Shown here piece by piece: positions 13,201-23,729 of a stretch of 64,000 bases of DNA. Within the stretch, counting starts at the first letter, position 1; each line of letters begins with the position of its first letter. A program made the position numbers and the translations under genes. Location: contig CM031858.1 in the NCBI GenBank assembly GCA_018697195.1, positions 129,999,345 to 130,063,344 of the forward strand, given 5' to 3'. Below the pieces are notes generated by a model that did no database searches, was not told the origin of the DNA, and worked only from the letters and a program-made list of their open reading frames with translations. The stretch is from Certhia americana. Taxonomy: Eukaryota; Chordata; Aves; Passeriformes; Certhiidae.

Positions 13201-16200
13201 CAGTCTTAGCTAGATGCTGTAGTGGGATTTGTAAGTAACAATTCCTAGAGATATGAACCAAATTTCTGACCTTCAGATTCTTTTTAAAGAAGATCTTTAG
13301 ACGTAGGAATATCTATTGTGAGCCACCTTGTTTTGTAAAGCAGGCTGTTTTCACAAGTGCCTTCTGTAACTGGTCAGGCAGTTGGACCATATGATTGTTC
13401 TTGGTCCTTTCCAAACAAACTATTCTATTTTAAACTTAATTCCTGCTAGTGTCAGCACAAAACAGTTTCAACAGTAGATGCTGCTTGCTGTGTAACACCT
13501 GCATTATCTAATCTTGCTTAGATTAACAGCTATGTATTTAAAGTCTCCAGCTACAGTAAATTTAACTTTATTAGTACTCACACTGTAATTTTTCATCCAT
13601 GAGATTTTACTATCTGGAAAGTTAACTATAGCATAGATGGGGCTTAATTAATTAACTATAATTATACTGTAATTAATTATATATAATTAACTAATTAACA
13701 ATTATATATTATACATAATTAGCTCTAATTAACTATAGCCTAGACTAGAGTTTAATTTTTAGATTGTTTTATCTGTACTCATTGTAGTCCTTTAGTCTGG
13801 CATGTTTAGAAACACAGAACTTAAACGGCAAGTGAGTAGCCCTGGTGTTTTTTATTTATAATATCTGCTGAGCCAGTGAAAGGCCACAATTTAAAATTAT
13901 TCAAAAATATAGATTTCATTTGCACATTTCAATTTGTGGACTGAATTTTCCATTAACATGGTTTCTTTCAAGCTGATTTTTACTGATATGGTCACTTGAA
14001 TTCTTGAAATAAATTAAGCTAATTACTCGCAATTTTTCCTAATGGAGATTAGAATCTTGCTTTCTTTTCCCAAAAGATGAATTTTTTCAATAATGTTCCC
14101 AGATTTCAAAACAAATTCTTTTCTTTGCGTGTAGATATATGAAAAATGATTTAAACCGTCTTCAGCTACATTGCAGAAACAGAGACTATGGCTGTGAAAT
14201 GGTTTGTTCTCTGGAGTCTATAGACAGGCATGAAAGGGAGTGTGAGTACAGTCAGATACCTTGCTCCAATGCTGGTGAGTAACATTCAAACAAGTTGAAT
14301 CCTTTATATTTAAAGAACACATTTGACATCTTCCCGTCAACAGAACTGCAATCATGGCTGTTATTTTCTAACAGAAATTCAAAGCTTTGGCATGATCTGC
14401 TCTTTACAGCTGTGTTTTTGAACAAAATATAGTAGCAGTTTATGGCAGTCATGATGATTAGCAACTGTTTCTTATCCAAAAACTAAGCAAAATGAATATG
14501 ATGAACTTCAAATGTGTGACAGTGTAGTAGTGCATTAGTTTTGCTTTCTGTCAAGTTATGAGTTTGTTTTCCAGTTCTGATTGCATGTTCTGATGTTTGA
14601 ATGATTACAGTAGCCCCTGAAGACTTAAGGGTCATAATTTATTTATAAAACTCCTGGTTGCCTGGTGCATGTGCAGCTGCCAACTCTGTGATGTGGTTTT
14701 AACAAGAACATATCTTGGAAATAAGAATTATTCTAGCTAAATTCTGGTCAGAATTGTTCATGTTTAGGTTTTTATTTAGAACAAGGCCACACCTTCTGAG
14801 AAAGAAACATGCCTCTAAAAAGGAACATGCTGTTAAATTTACCAGTTGATCTCATTTGAAATGTATGTTCCTAGACAAAGTTAATTTCTATTAATGATGC
14901 TAAGGACGTAGTTGAGTCTGCCATTTTAATTAATTATGAGGTGATTAAGGTACTAGAATTGCTCTGCTGAAAATTATAATTTCTCTCAGAAGTACGGGAA
15001 CTTCTGCAGATGCTTGATTCACCTATTCTACTTCCTACAGAAACATTTTATATTTTACATTTACATTTTTGCTTCCTACAGTAGAATTTACAGATTTATG
15101 TACTTTGCAGTGTTTTGGAGATTTGTGTTTTTACACTGCTTTGGATGTCTGGTGTTTAGGGTGTGAAGGCTCTTACATCTCTTGAGTCTTTCCCAAGAAT
15201 ACATGGAAGTGTATTTTGAGTACCTCAATTACAAATCATTATATCTATTAGGAAAGCTCTTCTAGTGTACTCATTTATTATTTTCTGGCATAGTTTGTTG
15301 GGAAGTTTCAATATTCCGTTGCTTTGGTTTCCTTAAGTTGATATTCTCTTCAAATTTAATGCAAGTGTGTATTTCAACAAAGTGAGCCTCAAAGATTAAA
15401 CTACAAACTTCATAAGTTTGACTTCATAAGTTAAGACTACAGACTTCAAGCTTAGAATCTTAAATGTGGCAATAATCTATATAGTGCTTATTTTTGATTC
15501 TTTGCATTTTACTTTTAATCACTACAGAACTGTGAAGTTTGTATCCTAGAATTTCTGTGGATATATTTCTATTTTTGTATGAGTTACTAAATGTTCATAA
15601 ATAAGTGTTCTAACTTATTTATATGGTCTAGTACATTATGGACAAGACCAACAAATTGTCTGGAAAACAAGTTTACATTCCATCTCACCTGTATCTCTCT
15701 TTACTACATCTTTGGACTTTTCTCTAAGTTTGATAGGATAATATTTTTTTACCCATGTGTATTCTTTATCAATTCCAGTCATTGCAATCTATGATGGTAG
15801 CACAGGCAAGCTAATGTCTTAGCTTGGCATCAGGTTTCTCATTACTGAATCTGATTTAAGTCCAGACCAGCAGCAGCAGATTTAACAGAAAATACCTTCT
15901 TTCAGCCTGTCAGTGTTTTCAGTTAATGGATAATGTTTCAGTCAGACCTTTTAACAGTGTTGTATTAATAGCTACATATGTGTAACTAAGTACTGATTTC
16001 CTAAAGAAATCACTTTCCTCAGCTTCCTTTCTTGAGTGTTTTTGATTGGAATGACTCAAAATGCTTTTGTTGTAAATGGCTGTCTTGCCTTGCTGTCCCT
16101 CGCTCAGGTTGCACCGTGCAGATTGAGCGGCGTAACTTGGACGGCCACCTGGCGGTGTGCGAGTACCGGAGCCGGGAGTGCCCCAATGGCTGTGGCTACA

Positions 16201-18978
16201 CCATCCTCAGCGCAGAGGACACGCAGCACAACTGTGTGGCAGAGCTTAGAACCGAGCTGGAACTGCTTCGGTACAGATCTTCTCTTTCTCTTCTGTCTCT
16301 GTTTGGGCTGGGCTTAAAATCGCTGCATGAAGCGCTTTGAAATGCTAGCACTGGATTCTGGTATGTGTTAAATGGTCCATTAATTACTTGATGCTAACAG
16401 GCCAGAATTTTATTAGGTGTCAACATAGACTGTAAATTCTAGCTGTTTTGATTCTCTTGTTGTTGGGGTTTTTTTTCCAAGTTACTATAAATCTTAAAAT
16501 ACCATTGCTTGCAGTTGAACAGAACTGCTGCTACTACAGAGCATACTACTTAAAATGACAAAAAAACTTAGAGAACTGAAGTTGGCAATTTAATTTTTCC
16601 ATTGGTCTGTTATAGTCACAAAGTCACATTATTTAATAATTGTATTCAGTTTATGTTTTTACAGATCGAGAAGATAAAAATCTGTAATTATTTTGGTAGG
16701 TACAGGTAGATTCAACCACTGAAGGTCTAATTTTGATTTTTTTTTTTTTTTTAAATCCTGGTAGATTAACAGTCAGTGAATATGACACTTCTTACCAGCA
16801 TCCTTGTTTTCCTCTAAAGTATGTTTCTGTAGCTTTCCCTTTTCATTATATTCCAGTTGAACCTTTTTTTTTTTTCCCCTCTTGCTCCTTCCCATTTGTA
16901 TCTTTCAGCTCGTAAGTGTCATGCTTTTGAACACTGCTGTGAAGTCAGGCTCAAATATGGTTTAAATGCGCTGAGACACAAGGGATTCTGCTTTTTTGGT
17001 TTTTGAACTCAAAAGGTTCATGGTTCATGTAGTGCCATCTGGTTTTGGATGTGGAGCTGTGTGAGTGACTAGGCTGTAACAGTTTACTGCATACTGTCAT
17101 TTAGTGTCCACCATAAAAGTGAACAAGATTACACAGAACCATGGAATCATTCAGATTGGAAAAGAGCTTTAAGATCATTGAGTCAGCAGTTAATCCAGCA
17201 CTGCCAGGCCCACCACTAAACCGTGTCTGTAAGTGCCTACCATGTCCACACATTCAGGCTGTCTCACTTCCTTACATGTTTGGCAGTACTATAGGATTCA
17301 GACTTTTTATCTTGGCTGCCTCTATTTCATAGCACTTAGCGAGCACACACTGTCAGCAAACAGCAGAAAATCGCTTCAAGTCATAAATACACCTTCTTGA
17401 GCTCATGCAATTACTTGAGGAATATGATAGGATTGGCCCTCTATAGACTCTTCAAGGGCACTTCAGTGCCCCTGGGCACAATGTGCTTCTTTATGCCAGT
17501 TTTTGTGGGGTTTTTTTATTAATCATGCCTCTACAGGGGCATCCTGTAGAGCTTGAAGGGAATCAGTTCAGTCTGTTTGGCTGCAAGAAGGCTTTCTGGA
17601 TTTTGAAGATCAATCTTTTCTCTGCTTACGAGACTTAACAAGGAGAAATAAACTTTTTAGGTCAGAAATGATCTGCAGAGTGGAGGAGGCAAAACATGAG
17701 ATGGAGTCAAGGTTAGATTCACAGAGAAGGCATATGGTCCAAAAAGAGAGTATTCTGCAAAATGAAATTGAAGAACTAAAGGTAAATACAATCCTTTTTT
17801 TTTTTCCTCTCTTAACAGTCTAGCTTTTTGCTCTTCCCAGTAGCAGTTTCTTATTTTGTAAAATAAAGTCTCATACAAAGGAAAATGGCATCAAGAAAGG
17901 GGAGCAAAACCATCAAAACTTTGCCAGGTTAGCTCTGTGGAGAAGCAGGCTGGATGCTGTATTCCTGTGGCTTACCTGCTTCTGCTTCAGGTTCACTGGA
18001 GCTCACCTGGGTACTCCATCCGTGTTCTGTGCGTGTTTAACATTGCCAACAGATCAATCTGAAACAGATTTCAGTGTCTAAATGTAGAGTATACATCACA
18101 AACTGGAGGTAATTAAACATCCAGCTCCATTTTTAATTGCTATCTAAAGTGGCTTAGTCCAGAGCTGACACAGAGCCCTACTTCCAACAGTGGTATTTGC
18201 ACTGTGGTCAGAAGGTTGGAAGGGTTCACAGTAAACTTCATCAAGTAACAAGGAACACTGTCTTAACCTTTTATTCATCCTGGTTTTATTATATCGCAGA
18301 ACAATGATTTTTAAAGCAATAGTTTTTAAAAGATTTGTAAAGTTTTTTAAAACTTTATAGTTTGCATTTTTTTTTTTACTGGATTTGAGGTTAAATCCAT
18401 GTAGAATGTGTCTGAACAAAACCTTAACCGCATTTTGTTTGGATTCTTGAAATAGAAAATAAAAGCAGCAAGTGAGTAAATTAGCTGTTTCTTATCATAC
18501 TTTGTAAGAAACAAAAGATGAAAATGAAATATTTTTTAAAGATATACTGGAATCTTTAGAACAAGACCATCCCAATGCTGAATTGTGGCTCAAATTGTTT
18601 ACATTTCTGGCGCTATCAAAAAATTATTTCAGTGTTTTTTGTTCCTAAGACTCCATCTCCCTATGTGCATGGCCAGTTTGACTCCATTGCGCCATCATTA
18701 GAAGAAGGTTTGTTTCTTGCAGTGAATTTGTATTTGCATTGCAGAGTCAGATGTCACGAATGATGTCAGATGTACGGTCTCTGATGGCAGCAGAGAGACA
18801 GCACCGTCAAGAGCTGGAGCAGGCAGAGCTGGAGAAACGGGAGTTAATGGAGCTGCTGAAGGGGCTGCAGAAGGACTGTAGATTAACTACTACAGAGGGA
18901 AGCAGGAAGTCAAATTTCCGTCCTTTGACACGACTAGAGAGTGTAAAAAGAAAACCTAGGGAAGTTACAGTTATCTAA
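7187..18978 (+). CDS. RING/TRAF-type zinc-finger E3 ubiquitin ligase, RNF151/NRDP1-like (six exons)
   Basis: Exons: 7187-7277 (possible coding first exon), 12591-12813, 14135-14274, 16108-16270, 17661-17781, 18745-18978; all introns GT-AG. From the ATG at 12608 (MGYDIERF, as in NRDP1) the product is 287 residues. Residues 18-55 form a RING: C18, C21, C33, H35, C38, C41, C52 and D55, with Asp as last ligand as in NRDP1. Residues ~80-165 carry three C-x-C-H-C type TRAF/SIAH-like fingers ([20 protein letters not shown]). This three-finger layout resembles RNF151. The rest is a coiled-coil-rich tail rich in E, K, R and Q ending REVTVI. The USP8-binding C-terminal domain of NRDP1 is absent. The role is predicted ubiquitin ligase activity; substrate unknown. 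If the first exon is translated, 36 residues are added in frame, making 323. Confidence 0.85.
7745..8135 (-). mobile_element. CR1: CR1 LINE fragment, 3' end, antisense
   Basis: Read on the plus strand, the segment has the antisense signature of a CR1 3' end: GGAAAAGACCTCTGAGATCA, then TGAAGAAATTCTTCC, CCAGGCTAAACAACCCCAGC and CTCAGCCGCTCCTCACAGGA. It lies in intron 1 of the RING gene just past the CpG block. Diverged and 5' truncated. Confidence 0.85.
8136..9640. other. Intron 1 of the RING gene, no feature seen
   Basis: Between the CR1 fragment and the LTR remnant I recognise no exon, RNA gene or repeat. Short frames here have no family resemblance. Confidence 0.4.
9650..9885. mobile_element. 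Decayed LTR remnant of the same avian ERVL-like family as the 44.6 kb LTR
   Basis: The block containing TTAGCAACAACTAAAACATT, then GTGTTGGCAACATTCTTCTC, GTAGCAGCTACTGGGAA and CTCAGTTCCAGCC runs in the order expected of a common avian LTR, and it is the inverted counterpart of the left part of the LTR at 44.6-45.2 kb (GTTGTTGCTAAGTAGTG, CAACATTGATAACACTG). It is diverged and only one end is recognisable. It lies in intron 1 of the RING gene. Confidence 0.55.
9890..12590. other. Intron 1 of the RING gene, 3' part
   Basis: AT-rich intronic sequence with a TA microsatellite near 10.54 kb and a polypyrimidine run (T13) near 12.35 kb. The intron ends with TTTTTGCACAG at 12590. No other exon with a conserved protein was found. 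Confidence 0.4.
10535..10596. repeat. TA-rich microsatellite
   Basis: Alternating TATATA tracts with CATATGTATA motifs on both sides form a short, partly palindromic AT repeat. Probably length-variable. Confidence 0.75.
13640..13740. repeat. AT-only palindromic tract of TAATTAA units
   Basis: About 100 bases consist almost wholly of A and T with repeated TTAATTAA and AATTAACTA words. Near-copies of TTAACTATAGC flank it on the left (13621-13631) and right (13729-13738). The words are self-complementary, so hairpins are possible. It is in intron 2 of the RING gene. Confidence 0.6.
17130..17335 (-). mobile_element. CR1: CR1 LINE 3' end fragment, antisense
   Basis: The plus strand carries ATGGAATCATTCAGATTGGA, AAGATCATTGAGTC and CCAGCACTGCCAGGCCCACC followed by ACTAAACCGTGTC, the antisense 3' tail of CR1. 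It is a short, old copy in intron 4 of the RING gene. Confidence 0.8.
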
Positions 18979-19172
18979 GTAGTACGAATCTCAGAAAAAA
19001 AAAAAGCGTTTTCTTCAAATGCTGGTTTCTGGCACACTACTTTCTTTGAATGATTGGTAAATTTTATATAATTTCTGATTTACTTGTTTTCTTTTAAAGT
19101 CTGAATTACAGCTGTATTTCCTTTGGGCCATAAAAACAAACAGAAGATTTTTTTTCTGAGGGAATACTGGTC

Positions 19173-19178
19173 ATTAAA
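19173..19178 (+). promoter_or_regulatory. Candidate poly(A) signal ATTAAA of the RING gene
   Basis: ATTAAA lies about 195 bases after the stop codon at 18976-18978. No AATAAA is visible nearer the stop, so this variant hexamer is a reasonable but unproven end for the transcript. Confidence 0.35.
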
Positions 19179-20094
19179 ACCAGTAATTGGAAGACATCTT
19201 TTTAGCTAATGTTTTTATAAAAAGGGGAAGGAGACTTGATTTTTTCTCTCTTTACTGCATCACTTACAGGAATCTTTCAAGACTGAAAGCTACAGCTTTT
19301 TAAAGTCAAAGATCAGACTATTATGGACAAGGAAGAAAAAAAACATTTAAGTATCTGTTTCAAACAAAAAAGCAAATGTGACCATTTGGGATGTACTTAA
19401 TTTGGGGAAAAGTGAATGATAGAATTAGTAAGTCAGTAATAGAAATTAATAAGATTTTGTTTATTTGTAGTCTGTAGAAGGTCTTATTTCAAAGGTGGAA
19501 AGCAAGCACTTTAAATTGTAATTCTTCTGCTATGTAACATCGTCAGGTGAGGTTGACTGTTGCTTTAGAGCTTCTTCTCATTTCCCAGGCTGATGCACAC
19601 TTAAGAGACTAATAATGAAGCCCAAGGTAACAGAATAATCTGAAACACTTTTAACAGATATGTAAGTAACTTTGAGTTTGTGGGATGGATCTACTTCTTA
19701 TTTTAAAAATTGAAGCTTTTATATGTGAAAGTATCAGGTATTTCTACAGGATCTTTTAAGCATAAACCAGTCCATTTGGTACTCAGTGTCTTTAAAGAGT
19801 GTATATATAAATATCTAGAGTATCCTTAATTTTCTTGTGGCAGGTTTAAGGCTACTTGATATGCACAAGAGATGAATATTTGCACAGTCACTTGGGCTTC
19901 AGACATCTGTTAGTGCTCAAGAGGGCTGCAGGGAGTGCCAGGGCCTGGCACTGGCATCAGAGGGTAACAGAACACCTGTGTGAGTGTGAGTAGGTCAATG
20001 ACCTCCTCTGCTTAGCAGTACAAAGGGGAGGTGGAAGGGTTAAGGGTCATTAGACCATCTGAGGAAGAGATTGTCCAAGTGCTATTTTGGCCAC

Positions 20095-20818
20095 AATAAC
20101 CCCCTGCAGTGTTACAGCTTGGGGTCAGTGTGGTTGGACAGTGCCCAGTCAGAAAGGGACCTGGGGGTGCTGGTGACAGCCAGCTGGACATGAGCCAGCT
20201 CTGTGCCCTGGTGGGCAAGAAGGTCAATGGTTTCCTGGCCTGTGTCAGGAATGGTGTGGCCAGCAGGAGCAGGGAGGTCATTCTGCCCCTGTACTGGGCA
20301 CTGGTACAGCCACACCTTGAGTGCTGTGTCCAGTTCTGGCCCCTCAGTTTGGGATGGACGCTGAGACACTGGAGTGCATCCAGAGGAGGTAATGAGGCTG
20401 GTGAGTGGCTTGGAACACAAACCCTGTGAAGAATGATTGAGGGAGCTGGGGGTGTTTAACCTGGAGAAAAGGAGACTCAGGGGTGACCTTATCACTGTCT
20501 ACAAGTCCCTGAAAGGTGGCTGCAGTCAGGTGGGGGTTGGTCTCTTTCACTAGGCAGCAGCTGACAGAACCAGAGGACACAGTCTCAAGCTGTGCCAGGG
20601 GAAACATAGGTTAGATATTAGCAAAAAGTTTTTCACAGAAAGAACAATACAGTACTTGGAATGTTCTGCCTGGGGAGGTGGTGGAGTCACCATCCCTGGA
20701 TGTGTTTAAAAAAAGACTGGATGTGGCACTTGGTGCCATGGTCTAGTTGAGGTGTTAGGGCATGGGTTGGACTTGATGATCCTGTAGGTCTCTTCAAAGC
20801 TAGTCATTCTGTGATTCA
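20095..20818 (+). mobile_element. CR1: CR1 LINE copy A, 5'-truncated 3' end
   Basis: The copy starts in the last part of ORF2 (GACCTGGGGGTGCTGG, AACATGAGCCAG-like words, GCACTGGTACAGCCACACC) and runs through the CR1 3' UTR to CTAGTCATTCTGTGATTC. Its frame is broken. From 20310 to about 20805 it is nearly identical to copy C at 24848-25331. It is immediately followed by copy B in the same orientation. Confidence 0.88.
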
Positions 20819-20839
20819 GTGACTGGTAGAGCCATTCTC

Positions 20840-23725
20840 TACCTACTCTGAGGCATATGTACCAGTCAAATGCACCTCAGAATGTGATCCTCCGATCACT
20901 AGAGATGAACCTAGGGTGGCAGGTCTGTGATGCAGGCAAAACCATTGGCCTGGCTTAAGTGCATCTACACCAACACGGTGTAGGCGGCAAGCAGGAGGAA
21001 CTGGAAGCTGTTTTTCAGCAGGCAGGTTTTGATGTTGTCGCCATCACAGAAACATGGTGGGATGACTCTCATCATGGGAGTGCTGCAGTGGCTGGATATA
21101 AGCTCTTTAGAAGAGACAGAAGCAGGAGAGCTGGTTGGATAGCACTGTACAATAGGGAGTGTTTTGATTGTATTGAAATTGATGATGAACATGACATGGT
21201 TGAGTTCCTCTGGGTGAGGATCACAGTGAAGGTCAGCTAGTCAGATGTCATGGTGGGAGTTTCTTAGAGACCACCCAGCCAGGAATAGGCTGATGAGGCG
21301 TTCTACAAGCAGCTGGCAAAGGAGTCACAATCACCAGCCTTTGTTCTCATGGGGGACTTCAACTTGCCAGATGTCTGCTGGAAATAGAGCAGAGAGGAAG
21401 CAGCCTTAGGGAGTTCCTGGAATGTGTGGAAGACAGCTTTCTAATTAACAAATGGTAAATGAGCCTAACAGAGGAGGGGCCCTGTTTTTTGTGTGCCAAG
21501 AAAGATTGGTGAGTGATGTGATGGTTATTGGCTGTCTTGGGCAGAGTGACCATGAACTGTTAGGGTTTTCTGTACTGGGTGAAGTAAGGAGGGGCACCCG
21601 CAGAACTTCTGTCTTGGACTTTAGTGAGCGGACTTCAGCCTGTTTAGGACATGGATTGACCCTTGGAAGTCAGTCCTGAAGGGCAAAGGAGTCCAGGAGG
21701 TCTGGATGTGCTTTAAAAACGAATTGTTAAATATTCAGAACAGTCCGTGTGTGTAGAAATACAAGTCAGAGGAAAAGACTGGTGTGATTAAACAGACAAC
21801 TTCAACTGGAACTTTGGGGGAAAAAAGAGAATATATCACTGCTGGAAGGAGGGTAACTTGAGAGGACTATAAGGATGTCATGTAGGAAGAAGATTAAAGG
21901 GGACAAAACCCAGCTAGAACTTGCTTTGGCCACTACAGTTAAAGACAACTAAAAAAAGTTTCTATAAATACATTAACAGCAAAAGTAGAGTCAAGGAGTG
22001 TCTCCCACATTAGTTGAATCCAGAGGGTGGTGTAGTGATGGGGATTGAGGAAAAGGCAGACGTGCTTAATGCCTTCTTTGCCTTGGTCTTTAATATCAGG
22101 ATCAGTTGTCCTCAGGGTACCCAGCTCCCTGGCATGGAAGTTGTTGATGGGCAGATGAGTGAAGCCCCCATTTTCCAGGACAAGATGGTTAGTTAGACAT
22201 TTAGACATTACTATGCCATTTAGACACTCACAGGTCTATGGGCCCTGATGGGATCCACCTCAGAATAATGAGGGAACTGACAAAAGTATTTGCCAAAACG
22301 CTTTCAATCATCTATCAGCAGTCCTGCTCAACTGGAGATGTTCCAGCTGACTGGAGATTAGCAGGTGTAACACCCATCTACAAGAATGGTTGGAAGGATA
22401 ATCTGGGGAACTACAGGCCAGTCATCCTGATCTCAGCTCTGGGCAAGGTTCTGGAAGAGATCATCCTGAATGCCATTACATGGCATATGCAGGACAACCA
22501 AGGGATCAAGTCCAGACGACATAGATTTAAGAAAGGCAGGTCCTGCTTGACTGATCTGATCTCCTATGACTAAGTGGCCTGCTGAGAAGATGAAGGAAAG
22601 GCTGTGGATATTGTCTGTCTAGATTTCAATAATTTAATCTTCTACAGCATCCTCCTAGAAAAACTGGCAATTTGGAACTTGAATGGGTGGACTCTCCAGT
22701 GGATAAAAAGTTGGCAGGTTGTCAGGCCCAGAGAGTGATGGGGAATGGAGCTAAGTCCAGCTGGCAGCTGGTCACTAGTGGTGTTCCCCAGGGCTCAGTA
22801 TTTGGGCCAGTCCTGTTTAACACCATTGTTAATGATCTGGACATGGGGATTGAGTGCATCCTAAGTTTGCAGACAACACAAGTTGGATGTGAGTGCTGAT
22901 CTGCTCAAGGGTAGGAAGGCACTGCAGACAGACCTGGACAGACTCCATCAGTGTGCCAAGGACAGCTGCACGAGGTTCAGTAAGGCGAAGTGCTGGGTCC
23001 TGCACATGGGTTGCAGCAATTCCATGCAGTGCTACAGTCTGAGGGCAAGAGTGGCTTAAGAGCTGTTTAGCAGAGAGGGACGGGTGTGCTGGTTGACAAC
23101 AGGCTTAATATGAGCCAGCATGTGCCCAGATGGCCAAGAAGGCCAATGGCATCCTGGCCTGTATCAGAAATAGTGTGGCAGTTATTGTCCCTCTGTATTT
23201 GGCACTGGTGAGGCCACACCTCAAGTGCTGTGTCCAGTTTTGGCCCTTCATTTTATAAAGGAAATTGAAATCCTGAAGCATGTCCAGCAAAGGGCAACAA
23301 AGCTCATGAAAGGTCTAAAAAGCTTGACTTGTAAGGAGCAGCTGAAAGAGATGGGTTTGTTTAGTCTAGAGAAGAGAAGGGTCAGGGGTGACTTCTTCAC
23401 TCTCTACATCTCCCTGAAAGGAGGGTCTGGCCAGGTGGGGACTGGTCTCTACTACTGTGCCTACAATGAGAGAACAAGAGGAAATGGCCTTAAGATCAGG
23501 CAGGGGAGATACAGATTAGACGTTAGAAAAATAATTTCACTGTTACGGTGGTCAAGCGTTGGAATAGAGTGCCCAGGGAGCTGGTGGAGTCACCATCTCT
23601 GGAGGTGTTGAACAGTTGTCAGGATGTGGGGCTGAGCAGTGGTTTAGGGGTTAGAGATTGCAGGAGTAGTTCTGGGTTGACAGCTGCACTTGGTCTCTTC
23701 CACCCTTAATGATTCAAAGTTTGCA
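20840..23725 (+). mobile_element. CR1: CR1 LINE copy B, nearly full ORF2, inactive
   Basis: This copy spans most of CR1 ORF2, broken by stops and frameshifts. The endonuclease part is at 20959-21240 (AITETWWDDS, GYKLFRRDRS, VEFLWVRI). The reverse-transcriptase part is at 22238-22573 (GPDGIHLRI, GNYRPV, RKGRSC-like KKGRSCLTD) and 22672-22860 ([15 protein letters not shown]). The catalytic FADD box appears as FADN, in another frame near 22870. The C-terminal part (23225-23611, LFSLEKRRVRGD) leads into a CR1 3' UTR with CCACCCTTAATGATTC near 23.7 kb. It cannot make an active enzyme. Confidence 0.92.
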
Positions 23726-23729
23726 ATAG

